This document shows, one piece after another, positions 1-9,413 of a DNA stretch of 64,000 nucleotides. The first letter of the stretch is position 1, and each line of letters begins with the position of its first letter. Origin of the DNA: Hyphomicrobium sp. GTDB lineage: Bacteria > Pseudomonadota > Alphaproteobacteria > Rhizobiales > Hyphomicrobiaceae. A program made the position numbers and the translations under genes. The notes beneath the pieces are model-generated. The model searched no databases, was not told where the DNA came from, and saw only the letters and a program-made list of their open reading frames with translations. Location: contig PERL01000002.1 of the NCBI GenBank assembly GCA_002928735.1, forward strand, positions 186,001 to 250,000, given 5' to 3'.

Positions 1-627
1 ATTCATTGCTGCGAGTGCGAACTCGTGATGATCCTCGATGGTGGAGGTGCCGATGCGGCCGTAGGCCGTGCGCATGAAGGGGCCGAACTGGAGCCAAATG
101 CTTTCGACGAGGGCGACCAAGGTCCAGGCTTCAGATTTGCGATAGATGGAAAAATGAAACTGGTGGTTGGCGCGCATGTAGCCTTCGGTGTCGCCGGCGC
201 GCATGGCCCGGTCGATCGCCATGTCGGTGGCTTCGATGGCGGCGATATCCTTCTTCGTCAGTTTGGGCAGCGCGCGGGCGGCTAATTCAGGCTCCAGCGC
301 GCGGCGGGCAAACAAAATCTGCTCGAACGTGTCGCGCGTCATCGGCGGGACCATGACCCGGCGATTGTCCTGAAGGAGCAGCGCGCGTTCGGCAATCAAG
401 CGGCGGACAGCTTCGCGGACGGGCATGGAGCTGACGCCGAGTTCGTCGGCCAAACCACGTAAAGTTACGGCCGACCCCGGCTTGATGCCGCCGTACAAGA
501 TTTGCTGCCGCAATCGCCGATAGACTTCTTCATGGGTCGTCAATCCGACAATTCGCTCGGAATCTCTAGGCTCTTCACTCGCTTGCGAGGTCTTTGCACT
601 CGCCGATACGCCCGCCAGACGCTTCAT
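1..627 (-). CDS. GntR-family (FadR/FCD) transcriptional regulator, C-terminus cut by window edge
   Basis: 209 residues are visible and the frame is still open at position 1, so the 3' end lies outside the window. A winged helix-turn-helix occupies about residues 32-95, with the LADELGVSSMPVREAV recognition region at 59-74. It is followed by an all-helical FCD ligand-binding domain with histidines at 155, 158 and 200-201 of the kind that bind a metal in this family. The start is the ATG at 627. The gene is divergent from the putrescine transporter operon, and the spacer holds a palindrome that recurs upstream of two more polyamine genes. I infer that it is the local regulator of polyamine uptake and catabolism. 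The effector is unknown and could be putrescine or a derivative. Confidence 0.85.
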   Translation of the reverse strand, partial: MKRLAGVSASAKTSQASEEPRDSERIVGLTTHEEVYRRLRQQILYGGIKPGSAVTLRGLADELGVSSMPVREAVRRLIAERALLLQDNRRVMVPPMTRDTFEQILFARRALEPELAARALPKLTKKDIAAIEATDMAIDRAMRAGDTEGYMRANHQFHFSIYRKSEAWTLVALVESIWLQFGPFMRTAYGRIGTSTIEDHHEFALAAMN

Positions 628-716
628 CCGACCGACCACTCCTCACCTGCCCGAGGCCGGGCTGCGCCCGCCTGTTTGGCAGTTTGACTAAACGATACTC
701 TTGTAGCGCCGGAATT

Positions 717-728
717 TTGTGATCACAA
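717..728. promoter_or_regulatory. Putative operator, perfect 12-bp palindrome TTGTGATCACAA
   Basis: The palindrome lies between the divergent gntR-type gene (start 627) and potF (start 815), about 87-89 bases from each start. The same core occurs at 6130-6141 and 6216-6229, in the spacer between the speB and puuB homologues. Short palindromes of this kind are typical binding sites of GntR/FCD dimers. It is not a CRP site, because the TGTGA and TCACA halves share their centre instead of being 6 bases apart. Confidence 0.7.
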
Positions 729-814
729 TGGGGGGACGTTGCGGATGGGCGCGGGTGTGAGCGCGGGGCCAGCATCGTGACGTCACTCAAAGCTCTCCAA
801 GGAGGAGTTCGTAC

Positions 815-1924
815 ATGTTGAAACCCGGAATGAAGCGCTTTGCGTTGGTCGCGGGCGTCGCTGCCGGTGTCTTGGCCGTGGCTTCCGCCTCGTTCGCCAA
901 AGACCGCGAAGTGAAAGTCTTTAACTGGTCCGACTACATCGACGAGTCGATCCTTGCGGATTTCACCAAGGAAACCGGCATCAAGGTTACCTACGACGTG
1001 TTCGACAGCAACGAGGTTCTCGAAACCAAGCTGCTGGCTGGCAAGACGGGTTATGACATCGTCGTGCCGACGGGAGCTTTCCTTTCGCGCCAGATCAAGG
1101 CCGGCGTGTTCCAAAAGCTCGACAAGTCGAAGCTGACGAACATCGGCAACGTTTGGCCTGAAGTTGCCAAGCGTACGGACGTGTACGATCCCAATGGCGA
1201 GCATGCGCTCACATACATGTGGGGCACGACGGGCATCGGCTACAACGAAGGCAAGATCAAGGAGCGCATGGCCGATGCGCCGGTGAATTCCTGGGATCTC
1301 GTGTTCAAGCCGGAACTGGCGGCGAAGTTCAAGGACTGCGGCATCTTCATGCTCGATAGCCCGGACGATATTCTCTCGTCGGCGCTGCGGTATCTCGGCA
1401 TCGATCCCAACACGACGGACGAAGCCGAACTGAAGAAGGGCGCGGAACTGCTGAAGTCGATCCGCGGCAACGTGAAAAAGTTCCACTCGTCCGAATACAT
1501 CAATGCGCTGGCGGATGGCGACATTTGCATCGCGATCGGCTGGTCGGGCGACATCCTGCAGGCGCGCGACCGTGCAGTGGAAGCCAAGAATGGCCATGTC
1601 ATCAAGTATTCGATCCCGAAGGAAGGGGCGATGATGTGGTTCGACATGATGGCTATTCCGAAGGATGCGGAAAACGTGGCGGAAGCCCACGAATTCCTAA
1701 ACTATCTCCTGCGGCCGGAAGTGATCGCAAAGGCCTCGAACTACATCAATTATGCGAACGGTAACTTGGCCTCGAAAGAATTCGTCTCCGACGAGGTGAA
1801 GGGCGATCCGGCGATTTATCCGGACGACGCGACGATGAACAACCTCTTCGTCAAGCTCGCCTATGACGCCAAGACACAACGATCCGTCACGCGACTGTGG
1901 ACCGGTGTCGTGACCGGCAAGTAA
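815..1924 (+). CDS. potF: Putrescine ABC transporter, periplasmic binding protein (PotF-like)
   Basis: The 369-residue protein has a cleavable signal peptide (basic start, hydrophobic residues 9-25, probable cleavage after Ala28) and then the PotF/PotD fold. Close PotF-type landmarks include the WSDY ligand segment at 38-41, DVFDSNEVLE and the MWGTTGIGYN block. The length matches E. coli PotF (370). An excellent AGGAGG ribosome site lies ten bases before the ATG at 815. It is the first gene of a potFGHI operon and should capture putrescine, or a related diamine, in the periplasm and deliver it to the PotHI channel. A strong hairpin follows the stop, so this gene may be expressed above the downstream ones. 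Specificity for putrescine over spermidine is an inference from similarity to PotF. Confidence 0.93.
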   Translation: MLKPGMKRFALVAGVAAGVLAVASASFAKDREVKVFNWSDYIDESILADFTKETGIKVTYDVFDSNEVLETKLLAGKTGYDIVVPTGAFLSRQIKAGVFQKLDKSKLTNIGNVWPEVAKRTDVYDPNGEHALTYMWGTTGIGYNEGKIKERMADAPVNSWDLVFKPELAAKFKDCGIFMLDSPDDILSSALRYLGIDPNTTDEAELKKGAELLKSIRGNVKKFHSSEYINALADGDICIAIGWSGDILQARDRAVEAKNGHVIKYSIPKEGAMMWFDMMAIPKDAENVAEAHEFLNYLLRPEVIAKASNYINYANGNLASKEFVSDEVKGDPAIYPDDATMNNLFVKLAYDAKTQRSVTRLWTGVVTGK

Positions 1925-1936
1925 CCAAGAAAAGTC

Positions 1937-1968
1937 ACCGCGCTGGAGCCCTGCTCCGGCGCGGTTTT
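1937..1968 (+). terminator. Intra-operon hairpin after potF (attenuating terminator)
   Basis: A 13-bp stem (1937-1949 with 1953-1965, one T-G wobble) closes a 3-base loop and runs into TTTT. It lies 12 bases after the potF stop and 58 bases before potG. Binding-protein genes often have such a partial terminator or RNA-stabilising hairpin behind them, which raises their output relative to the transporter genes. Confidence 0.7.
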
Positions 1969-2025
1969 CATTTGCACCCCTGACGGCGCGGGCCGCCGCC
2001 GCGCTCAACACTCCAGAGGTTTTCC

Positions 2026-3237
2026 ATGACCGCATCTCCGACGATCAACGGCATTGCAGCCGGCTCTTCGCCTGCAGAGCGGCGCTTGTTGCGAACCGCA
2101 GCACCGCAATCGGGGTTTGCGCCGTGGAAGGATCCGTCGAAACAGCCGATCATCCGGTTTGAGAATGTCACGAAGCGCTTTGGCGATTTCGTTGCAGTCG
2201 ACAACATCACGCTCGATATCTACGAGCGCGAGTTCTTCGCGCTGCTCGGGCCGTCCGGTTGCGGAAAGACCACCCTGCTGCGCATGCTGGCCGGCTTCGA
2301 AAAGCCGACCGAGGGGCGTGTGATCGTCGAGGGTAAAGACATCACCGATTTGGCGCCCTACGAGCGATCCAACATCAACATGATGTTTCAATCGTACGCG
2401 CTGTTCCCGCACATGACGGTGGAAAGGAACGTCGGCTTCGGCTTGCGCCAAGAAGGCATGCCCGAAGACCAGATCAAGGCGCGCGTTAACGAAGCCATGT
2501 CGCTGGTGGAGTTGGGCAAGTTCGCGCACCGCAAACCGCATCAGTTGTCAGGCGGGCAGCAGCAGCGCGTTGCTCTGGCGCGCGCCATTGCGAAGAAGCC
2601 GAAATTGATGCTGCTCGACGAACCGCTGGGCGCGCTCGACAAGAAGCTGCGCAATCAGGCGCAGTTTGAACTCATGCGCATTCAGGAGCAGACCGGCACC
2701 ACGTTCGTGATCGTGACGCACGATCAGGAAGAGGCGATGACGGTCGCATCGCGCATCGCGGTGATGAACCAGGGCCGGCTGGAACAGGTGTCCACGCCCG
2801 GCGAGATCTACGAGTCGCCGCAGTCGCGCTACGTGGCGCAGTTCATCGGCGACGTGAACATTATGGAAGGCAAAGTGGTCTCGCTGCCGGGCGACGGCAC
2901 GGTCGAGATTACGCCGGCGTCGGGTGACGGCCGCATCTTCAAGGCGGGGGCGTGCGAGGGTTTGTCGGTGGGGCAACAGGTCTGGCTGTCGGTCCGGCCG
3001 GAGAAATTCCGCATCAGTCTCGATCCGCCGCAGAGCAACGTCAATGTCGTCAAGGGCCGCGTCGACGACGTGGGCTATCTCGGCTCCATCTCGCACTATC
3101 ATGTGCATACGGAAGCGGGGAACCGCGTGACGGCGCTTCGGGCAAACTCTTCGCACAACGTCGAACGGACGATCTCGTGGGACGATACGGTGTGGCTGGA
3201 ATGGCCGGCCGAATCCGCCGTCGTCCTCAAAGCGTGA
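2026..3237 (+). CDS. potG: Putrescine ABC transporter, ATP-binding protein (PotG-like)
   Basis: The 403-residue ATPase has Walker A GPSGCGKT at 75-82, the ABC signature LSGGQ at 174-178, Walker B LMLLDEP at 194-200 and the switch histidine in VTHDQEEA. A C-terminal TOBE-type domain follows from about residue 275. This layout is that of PotA/PotG-type importers. An N-terminal extension of about 40 residues precedes the domain, as in PotG. Being second in the potFGHI operon, it powers uptake through PotH and PotI. A start further inside is not excluded, but the ATG at 2026 keeps the PotG-like length. Confidence 0.93.
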   Translation: MTASPTINGIAAGSSPAERRLLRTAAPQSGFAPWKDPSKQPIIRFENVTKRFGDFVAVDNITLDIYEREFFALLGPSGCGKTTLLRMLAGFEKPTEGRVIVEGKDITDLAPYERSNINMMFQSYALFPHMTVERNVGFGLRQEGMPEDQIKARVNEAMSLVELGKFAHRKPHQLSGGQQQRVALARAIAKKPKLMLLDEPLGALDKKLRNQAQFELMRIQEQTGTTFVIVTHDQEEAMTVASRIAVMNQGRLEQVSTPGEIYESPQSRYVAQFIGDVNIMEGKVVSLPGDGTVEITPASGDGRIFKAGACEGLSVGQQVWLSVRPEKFRISLDPPQSNVNVVKGRVDDVGYLGSISHYHVHTEAGNRVTALRANSSHNVERTISWDDTVWLEWPAESAVVLKA

Positions 3238-3311
3238 GGCGCGCCATGTTTTGCATAGCCCCCATCTGGATGGGCCGATCAACCCTTATTCAGCAAAAGA
3301 CGGTGTAGCGC

Positions 3312-4202
3312 ATGCGCAAGTGGATGGTTATCGCGGCGCCGTATGTCTGGCTGCTGCTGTTCTTCCTGATCCCGTTTTTTATCGTATTCAAGATCTCGCT
3401 CTCGGAGTCGGAGATCTCGATCCCGCCCTACACGCCCGTGTTCAGCTTGAGCGAGGGCTGGGAGTCGATCAGAACGAAACTGGGCGAGTTGGATTTCGAG
3501 AAGTACGCTTTTATCTTCTCCGATGAGCTCTACACGTCCTCCTACTGGTCGAGCTTGAAGATTGCGGCGGTGGCAACTTTCCTTACGTTGCTGATTGCCT
3601 ATCCGCTGGCCTACGGCATGGCCCGGGCGCCGAAGGAATGGCAGCCGACGTTGATGATGTTCGTTATCCTACCGTTCTGGACCTCGTTTCTGATCCGCGT
3701 CTATGCGTGGATCGGCATTCTCAAGAACGAAGGATTGCTCAACGCTTTTCTCCTGCACATCGGGGCGATCAGCGAACCGTTGCAAATCATGAACACCACG
3801 ACGGCGGTCTATATCGGCATCGTCTATTCGTATCTGCCGTTCATGGTTTTGCCGCTGTACGCCAGCCTTGAGAAGATCGACGGGCGGCTTTTGGAAGCGG
3901 CGGAGGATCTGGGATCGCCGCCGTGGAAGGCCTTCTGGCAGGTAACGTTCCCGCTCTCGATTCCGGGCATCGTGGCGGGGTGCTTCCTCGTCTTTATTCC
4001 GGCGACGGGCGAGTTCGTCATTCCCGATCTGCTCGGCGGCTCGGAAACGCTCATGATCGGCAAGACGCTGTGGAGCGAATTCTTCAACAACCGTGATTGG
4101 CCGGTGGCCTCGGCGGTGGCCGTGCTTCTGTTGCTGGTGCTGATCGTGCCGATCGTCGCCTTCCAGTGGGCTCAGCAGCGTGCAAGGGAGGCCGGACGAT
4201 GA
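3312..4202 (+). CDS. potH: Putrescine ABC transporter, permease (PotH-like)
   Basis: The 296-residue inner-membrane permease has about six hydrophobic segments, the first at residues 5-28. The binding-protein-dependent transport signature (EAAEDLGSPPWKAFWQVTFP, the loop that docks on the ATPase) is at about 195-215. The start at 3312 gives a compact N-terminus beginning directly before the first helix. The gene overlaps potI by 4 bases (ATGA), which indicates translational coupling. It forms the membrane channel together with PotI. Confidence 0.92.
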   Translation: MRKWMVIAAPYVWLLLFFLIPFFIVFKISLSESEISIPPYTPVFSLSEGWESIRTKLGELDFEKYAFIFSDELYTSSYWSSLKIAAVATFLTLLIAYPLAYGMARAPKEWQPTLMMFVILPFWTSFLIRVYAWIGILKNEGLLNAFLLHIGAISEPLQIMNTTTAVYIGIVYSYLPFMVLPLYASLEKIDGRLLEAAEDLGSPPWKAFWQVTFPLSIPGIVAGCFLVFIPATGEFVIPDLLGGSETLMIGKTLWSEFFNNRDWPVASAVAVLLLLVLIVPIVAFQWAQQRAREAGR

Positions 4203-5023
4203 ATAGCCGCTTTACCTGGTTCAACGTGACGGCGATCGTTCTCGGGTTCGCGTTTCTCTACATCCCGATCCTGATCCTGGTCATCTACTCCTTCAACGAG
4301 TCGAAACTCGTGACGGTGTGGGGCGGATTCTCGACCAAGTGGTACGCGGGCTTGCTTGAGAACGAGCAACTCATGGATGCGGCGTGGATTACGCTGCAGG
4401 TGGCGTTCATCTCGGCGACCATCGCTACGGTGCTGGGCACCATGGCCGCCTTGGTGCTGGTGCGGATGGGGCGCTTCCCGGGACGAACGCTCTTTTCGGG
4501 CATGATCTTTGCGCCTCTCGTCATGCCAGAAGTCATCACCGGCCTGTCGCTTCTCCTCCTGTTCGTTGCGATCAACTTCGACCGCGGCTTCTGGACCATC
4601 GTTCTGGCGCACGCGACCTTCACCATGTGCTTCGCGGCGGTTGTGGTGCAGGCGCGGTTGACGGATTTCGATAGCCGGGTGGAAGAAGCGGCCATGGATT
4701 TGGGGGCATCTCCGGTGGGGACATTCTTCCAGGTGACCCTGCCGATCATTGCGCCGTCGGTCATCTCGGCATGGCTGCTGGCGTTCACGCTTTCGCTGGA
4801 CGACCTCGTGATCGCGAGCTTCACGACGGGTCCATCGGCGACGACGCTGCCAATGAAGATCTACTCGCAGGTGCGGCTTGGCGTGACGCCGGAAATCAAC
4901 GCGATCTCGACCATCATGATCGCGGTCGTGACGGTGGGCGTGTTGATCGCCTCGTACATGACGAAGATGCAGTCGGCGCGCATGGAACGCGACCGGCGCG
5001 CGGCGGATGCGGCGGCGAACTAG
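4199..5023 (+). CDS. potI: Putrescine ABC transporter, permease (PotI-like)
   Basis: The 274-residue partner permease has six predicted membrane segments and an EAA loop (EEAAMDLGASPVGTFFQVTL, about 162-181). The open frame extends upstream to 4097, but the ATG at 4199, overlapping the potH stop, gives the family-length protein beginning just before the first helix. It is the last gene of the transporter operon and converges on the agmatinase-like gene, with a hairpin between them. Confidence 0.92.
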   Translation: MNSRFTWFNVTAIVLGFAFLYIPILILVIYSFNESKLVTVWGGFSTKWYAGLLENEQLMDAAWITLQVAFISATIATVLGTMAALVLVRMGRFPGRTLFSGMIFAPLVMPEVITGLSLLLLFVAINFDRGFWTIVLAHATFTMCFAAVVVQARLTDFDSRVEEAAMDLGASPVGTFFQVTLPIIAPSVISAWLLAFTLSLDDLVIASFTTGPSATTLPMKIYSQVRLGVTPEINAISTIMIAVVTVGVLIASYMTKMQSARMERDRRAADAAAN

Positions 5024-5044
5024 CAATGGCTTCACTGAAGGCAG

Positions 5045-5077
5045 CGCGCCGCCCCTATAGGGCGGCGCGTTCCTTTT
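5045..5077. terminator. Hairpin terminator between convergent potI and speB
   Basis: A perfect 10-bp GC stem (5045-5054 with 5060-5069) with a 5-base loop is followed on the plus strand by TTCCTTTT. It sits 22 bases after the potI stop and overlaps the last codons of the opposing gene. It best serves the potFGHI transcript. Confidence 0.7.
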
Positions 5078-6056
5078 CGGCCCATAGGCAGAGAATATCG
5101 TGGGCGACCGTGGCGGCGGCGAGCGCTGTGATCTCGGCATGATCGTAGGGTGGGGAGACTTCCACGACGTCGGCGCCGATGATGTCGAGCCCCGAGAGGC
5201 CGCGCAGGATTTCCAGCGCCTGCCAGGAGGCCAGCCCGCCGGCGACGGGGGTGCCGGTACCGGGCGCAAAGGCGGGATCGAGTACATCGATGTCGAAGGT
5301 TAGGTAGGCTTTTGAGCCGCCTACGCGGGCGCGGATGGCGGCGATGGTGGCGTCGATGCCCATCCGATGCACGGCGGGGGCGGTCAAAACCTCGATGCCG
5401 TGGGCATCGGAATTGTGCGAGCGGATGCCGACGTGGATCGAGCGGGCTGGATCGATGATGCCGGCTTTAGCCGCGCGGAGAAACATCGTGCCGTGATCAT
5501 GGCGGGCGCCATCGTCGGGCCAGGTGTCGGAATGGGCGTCGAACTGGATAAGGGCCAAGGGGCCATGCTGTTTGGCATGGGCTGTGAGCAACGGCAGGCT
5601 GACGAAGTGATCGCCGCCCAGGGCGAGGAGTTTGACGCCGCCGGAAAGGATTTCGCGGGCACCAGACTCAATGTCGTGCGCGACGCGATGGGGGAGGTGG
5701 GGTTCGATGTGGAGGTCGCCCCAATCGATGGTGGGGAGCACCTCGAACGGATTGCCGCCGTAGGGAAAGCTATCGCCGGAGCCGAGCTCGGCGGACGCGG
5801 CGCGGATGGCGCGGGGGCCGAGGCGCGCGCCGGGGCGGTTGCTGGTGGCGCCGTCGTAAGGCACACCGCAGACGGCGGCTTTGGCCTGGGTTAGATCGCG
5901 GGTGTAGGGACGACGGAGGAAGCTCAGCGCGCCGCCGTAGGTCATTTCGGGCCAGCGGGCGCGCGGATCGCGGCTGCGGAACGCCTGATCGCCGGAAGCG
6001 GGGCTGGCCGGATTGGAAATAAGCGATAGGCTTTGGATGGATCGATGGTCGGACAT
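5055..6056 (-). CDS. speB: Agmatinase / ureohydrolase-family protein
   Basis: The 333-residue member of the arginase/agmatinase family keeps the binuclear manganese motifs: GGDH at 147-150, DAHSD at 173-177, a following HGT at 188-190 and DIDVLDP at 255-261. Agmatinase makes putrescine and urea from agmatine. Relatives hydrolyse guanidinobutyrate or other guanidino compounds, and sequence reading alone does not decide the substrate. An N-terminal extension of about 35 residues precedes the core. The gene is divergent from a PuuB-like oxidase. Both, and the transporter, carry the same palindrome upstream, so the whole set probably responds to one regulator. Confidence 0.85.
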   Translation of the reverse strand: MSDHRSIQSLSLISNPASPASGDQAFRSRDPRARWPEMTYGGALSFLRRPYTRDLTQAKAAVCGVPYDGATSNRPGARLGPRAIRAASAELGSGDSFPYGGNPFEVLPTIDWGDLHIEPHLPHRVAHDIESGAREILSGGVKLLALGGDHFVSLPLLTAHAKQHGPLALIQFDAHSDTWPDDGARHDHGTMFLRAAKAGIIDPARSIHVGIRSHNSDAHGIEVLTAPAVHRMGIDATIAAIRARVGGSKAYLTFDIDVLDPAFAPGTGTPVAGGLASWQALEILRGLSGLDIIGADVVEVSPPYDHAEITALAAATVAHDILCLWAEKERAAL

Positions 6057-6129
6057 GGTCGTCTCCGGTTTTCAATCGGTGACGGGCCTCTCAGCGCGAC
6101 CTTCCTTGGCGCCGGGCTGTCCTGCCAAT

Positions 6130-6141
6130 TTGTGATCACAC
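6130..6141. promoter_or_regulatory. Putative operator upstream of speB, TTGTGATCACAC
   Basis: This is the GTGATCAC-centred element in front of the ureohydrolase gene (start 6056). The inner 10 bases (6131-6140) are a perfect palindrome and 11 of 12 bases match the site at 717-728. It lies about 87 bases, centre to centre, from the site at 6216-6229. Confidence 0.65.
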
Positions 6142-6215
6142 ATGAGAGCACTCGGGGACGCGTTCGTCAAGTTTGGCTGTAAACCGCAGAAATGGCTGCG
6201 TTGACAGGGGTGCAT

Positions 6216-6229
6216 TTTGTGATCACAAA
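6216..6229. promoter_or_regulatory. Putative operator upstream of puuB, perfect 14-bp palindrome
   Basis: TTTGTGATCACAAA is the longest of the three copies. It lies 28 bases upstream of the chosen puuB start (6258), where a repressor would block transcription or early elongation. Its presence argues against the in-frame ATG at 6192 being the start, because the site would then lie inside the coding region. Confidence 0.7.
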
Positions 6230-6257
6230 GTGGCAACCCCTCTTTGGACCTCTCGCC

Positions 6258-7532
6258 ATGGCCGAGCCGCACACGACTTCGTATTACGCCGCGACCGTCA
6301 ACGATACGACGCGCTATCCCGCGCTCGAGGGGACGATAAAAGCCGACGTGTGCGTGGTGGGCGGCGGGTTTTCGGGGATCGCGACGGCGCTTTCGCTGGC
6401 GGAGAAGGGGCGCAAGGTCGTCGTGCTCGAAGCGAACCGTGTGGGGTGGGGCGCGTCGGGGCGGAACGGCGGGCAGTGCATCGCGGGGATTTCGGGCGAG
6501 GCGGAGATCGAGCGGCAACTCGGCGCGGCGGGTGCGAAGCTCGTGCGCGATATCCGCTACCGGGGGCATGAGATCATCAAGGAGCGGATCGCCAAGTATG
6601 CGATCGACTGCGATTGGAAGGACGGGTGGATGGAGGTGGCCGCCCGGCCGAAGCACATGAAGGCTATCCGCGATTATTACGATGCGCGGGTGAAGGATGG
6701 CGAGGGCGACCATCACGAGTTGATCGAGGCACAGGATCTGCGCGGGGTGCTCGACACGGGCCTCTATTACGGCGGGATCATTGATCGAAAGAGTGGGCAC
6801 TTGCATCCGCTCAATCTGTGCCTGGGCGAAGCGCGGGCGGCGGCGTCGCTAGGCGTGCAGATTTTCGAAGATACGCGGGTTGTGGAAATGAAGGGCGGGG
6901 CGAAGCCGTTTGCGCGCACCGCGAAAGGCCGCGTGGAAGCGGATGCGATCGTGCTCGGCGGAGATACGTCGCATCAATTCGAGCGCGGGCGGTTGTGGGG
7001 TCTTCAGTTTCCGACGGGCAGCTACATCATCGCGACGGAACCGCTCAGCGATAATCTCGCGCGGTCGATCAATCCGCGGGATCTCGCCATCTGCGACAGC
7101 AATCTGGTGCTCGACTATTTCCGCATGTCGGGCGACCGGCGGATGCTGTTTGGCGGGCGGTGCAATTATTCCAACCGCGATCCGGGCGACATCACCGCGA
7201 CGATGAAGACGCGGCTGGATGAGATTTTCCCGCAGCTGTCGGACAAGAAAGTCGATTTCACCTGGGCGGGGCGGATTGGGATTGTGCTCAACCGCGTGCC
7301 GGCGATCGGGCGGCTGGAGCCGAATCTCTATTACATGCAGGGCTATTGTGGGCACGGTGTGAACGCCACGCATATCGCAGGCGAGATCGTGGCGGATGCG
7401 ATTTGCGGGACGACGGAGCGGTTCGATTTGTTCGACAGCATCCGGCACTGGCAGCTGCCGGTCGGCCGCTGGGCGGGCAACCAGATGCTGGCGCTTGGGA
7501 TGCTCTATTACCGGTTGAAGGACCGGCTTTAG
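6258..7532 (+). CDS. puuB: FAD-dependent gamma-glutamylputrescine oxidase-like protein (PuuB-like)
   Basis: The 424-residue DAO-family flavoprotein has a dinucleotide-binding motif VVGGGFSG at 33-40, an acidic residue after the second strand (VVLEAN, 55-60) and the flavin-linked ASGRNGGQ. The C-terminal block has [11 protein letters not shown]. Its length and its opening residues (HTTSYYAA) resemble E. coli PuuB, which oxidises gamma-glutamylputrescine to the aldehyde. The start at 6258 is chosen for that N-terminal match and because the upstream in-frame ATG would swallow the operator. PuuA and PuuC, which would be needed for the full pathway, are not in the window, so the true amine substrate is inferred. 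Confidence 0.85.
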   Translation: MAEPHTTSYYAATVNDTTRYPALEGTIKADVCVVGGGFSGIATALSLAEKGRKVVVLEANRVGWGASGRNGGQCIAGISGEAEIERQLGAAGAKLVRDIRYRGHEIIKERIAKYAIDCDWKDGWMEVAARPKHMKAIRDYYDARVKDGEGDHHELIEAQDLRGVLDTGLYYGGIIDRKSGHLHPLNLCLGEARAAASLGVQIFEDTRVVEMKGGAKPFARTAKGRVEADAIVLGGDTSHQFERGRLWGLQFPTGSYIIATEPLSDNLARSINPRDLAICDSNLVLDYFRMSGDRRMLFGGRCNYSNRDPGDITATMKTRLDEIFPQLSDKKVDFTWAGRIGIVLNRVPAIGRLEPNLYYMQGYCGHGVNATHIAGEIVADAICGTTERFDLFDSIRHWQLPVGRWAGNQMLALGMLYYRLKDRL

Positions 7533-8227
7533 ATTCCTAGTGCCTGCATGATTTCGTTTTCGGCCTGACGCGCCGCTGGCGACCAGTTGGCGACCTTGGA
7601 AGCCACGAGGTTGGCCTCCGATTTCAAGATGATGCCATCGTCGAGAATACGCAGGCCGTTTGCGGCCAGCGTGGCGCCCGTCGAGGTAATGTCGACGATG
7701 AGGTCGGCGGTGCCGGCCGCGGGCGCGCCTTCGGTGGCGCCGAGGCTTTCAATGATGCGGTAGTCGATGACGCCTTTTTCGGCGAAGAAGCGGCGCGTGG
7801 TGTTGATGTACTTCGTCGCGACGCGGAACCAGCGGCCGTGTTCGCGGCGGAAGGTGGCGGCGATCTCGTCAAGATCGGCCATGCTGCGCACGTCGATCCA
7901 GTAGTTTGGAACGGCGACGACGACATCTGCGTGACCGAAGCCCAGCGCTTTGAGGAACGTGACGCGATCGCTGGCGTCCGAGATTTGTTCGCGGATGAGG
8001 TCTTCACCGGTGACGCCCATGTGGGCGCGGCCGGTTTTCAAGTACCAGGCGATTTCGGAGGCGGAGATGAAGGCGACTTCGACCGTATCGAGGCCCGCGA
8101 CCTCGCCGCGATAGCCGCGTTCGTTGCCGGTTTTGCGCAGCGTGAGGCCGGCGTTGGCAAAGATCTCGATGGTCTGTTCCATGAGCCGGCCTTTGGAGGG
8201 GACGGCGAGGAGGAGTTTTTCGGTCAT
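7529..8227 (-). CDS. hisG: ATP phosphoribosyltransferase, short-form catalytic subunit HisG
   Basis: The 232-residue protein has the HisG start LAVPSKGRL, the GVTGEDL segment and the phosphate-binding [14 protein letters not shown] loop. It catalyses the first step of histidine synthesis, joining ATP and PRPP. It belongs to the short form that lacks the C-terminal regulatory domain and needs HisZ, which is encoded directly upstream with a 4-base overlap (ATGA). The start is the ATG at 8227. The gene converges on puuB, overlapping its end by 4 bases. Confidence 0.95.
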   Translation of the reverse strand: MTEKLLLAVPSKGRLMEQTIEIFANAGLTLRKTGNERGYRGEVAGLDTVEVAFISASEIAWYLKTGRAHMGVTGEDLIREQISDASDRVTFLKALGFGHADVVVAVPNYWIDVRSMADLDEIAATFRREHGRWFRVATKYINTTRRFFAEKGVIDYRIIESLGATEGAPAAGTADLIVDITSTGATLAANGLRILDDGIILKSEANLVASKVANWSPAARQAENEIMQALGI

Positions 8228-9402
8228 GCCGCGCCTCCCTGGACGACGCTTAATAGGCGTTCGGTGTGGATGGCAGCGCCGACGGCGGGCACGTTGCGCT
8301 TGGCACCGGCCGCGCGCATGAGATCGTCGTAGCGGCCGCCGCCGGCGAGTGGGCTCTCGGGGCCGAGATCGGGCGAGATCACTTCGAAGACGAAGCCGGT
8401 GTAATATTCGAGCTGGCGGCCGAATTCGGCGGAGAACTCGGCGTGGACGACATCGACGCCCATGTCGGTCATGAGTTGCAGGCGGCGGTGATAGGCGTCG
8501 ATCACGGGGTTCATCGTGACGCCGCGATCGCGCAGCAGATCTTTGAGGCAAGCTCCGGCTGCTTTGGCAGGGCCAGAGATGGCGAGATAGCGCTCGATGA
8601 GGGTGACGGTTTCGGGGGGCAGCGGATCGGATTTTGCGTCGGCTAAGCGCCACATCAGGTTGATCGCGACTTCCGTGACGGTGCGCGTGCCCATGGCCTC
8701 GATGCTGTTTGCCGCGAGGTAGTCGACGACGGCGCGCTCGGAGCGGGCGACATCGCCCGGCACGATGGAAGCGCGCAACTCGGCGGGAATGTCTTTCAAG
8801 CTTTCTTCGGCAGGGCGCGCGAGGCGGTGGAGTTCGGCGCGGAAAGCATCGGGGCGCCAGAAGAGATGGGTCAGAAACTGACGCCAGCGATCGGGCATGT
8901 CGATCGCTTTGATGAGCGCGCGGAACAGGCCGAGGTCGCCGATGCGGAGCATGTGGTTTTTGAGGCCAGCTGCGCGCATCGCGTTGAGGATGAGGGCGAC
9001 GGTCTGGGCGTCGGCCTTTTCGCGATCGGTGTCACTGATGCTTTCAATGCCAGCCTGGCGGAACTCGCGCGGGTGAGCGCTGTCGGCGCCGACGGGTTGA
9101 AAGCGGAAGGCGGGGCCGTTGTAGCAGTAGCGGCCTTTGGTTGCGGGATCGCCATTGCGTTCGATGTGCAGGCGGCAAGTCGGCACGGTGAGGTCGGGGC
9201 GCAGGCAGAGTTCGGCGCCGTCGGGGTCGGTGAAGACGTAGGTGCGGGCGCGCAGGTTTTCGCCGATGACGTCGAGGAAGACGCCGGCGGGCTGGAGGAT
9301 TGCGGGCGAGACGGCTTCGTGCCCGGCCTTGATGAAGACCTGCATGATCTTCTGGGCCTGGGCTTCGAGCGCCTCGAATTTGCGTGCCGTTTCGGCGGCC
9401 AT
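8224..9402 (-). CDS. hisZ: ATP phosphoribosyltransferase regulatory subunit HisZ
   Basis: The 392-residue protein has a class II aminoacyl-tRNA-synthetase-like fold ([41 protein letters not shown]). It lacks the C-terminal anticodon-binding domain that the neighbouring HisS has. HisZ makes the octameric complex with short HisG and carries histidine feedback. It sits between hisS and hisG, 11 bases after hisS and overlapping hisG, a coupled histidine operon. Confidence 0.93.
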   Translation of the reverse strand: MAAETARKFEALEAQAQKIMQVFIKAGHEAVSPAILQPAGVFLDVIGENLRARTYVFTDPDGAELCLRPDLTVPTCRLHIERNGDPATKGRYCYNGPAFRFQPVGADSAHPREFRQAGIESISDTDREKADAQTVALILNAMRAAGLKNHMLRIGDLGLFRALIKAIDMPDRWRQFLTHLFWRPDAFRAELHRLARPAEESLKDIPAELRASIVPGDVARSERAVVDYLAANSIEAMGTRTVTEVAINLMWRLADAKSDPLPPETVTLIERYLAISGPAKAAGACLKDLLRDRGVTMNPVIDAYHRRLQLMTDMGVDVVHAEFSAEFGRQLEYYTGFVFEVISPDLGPESPLAGGGRYDDLMRAAGAKRNVPAVGAAIHTERLLSVVQGGAA

Positions 9403-9413
9403 GGGGACTCGCT

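Noticed and set aside
6192-6257. In-frame upstream ATG extending puuB by 22 residues
   Set aside because: It would include the 14-bp operator in the coding sequence, and the PuuB-like N-terminus begins at 6258.
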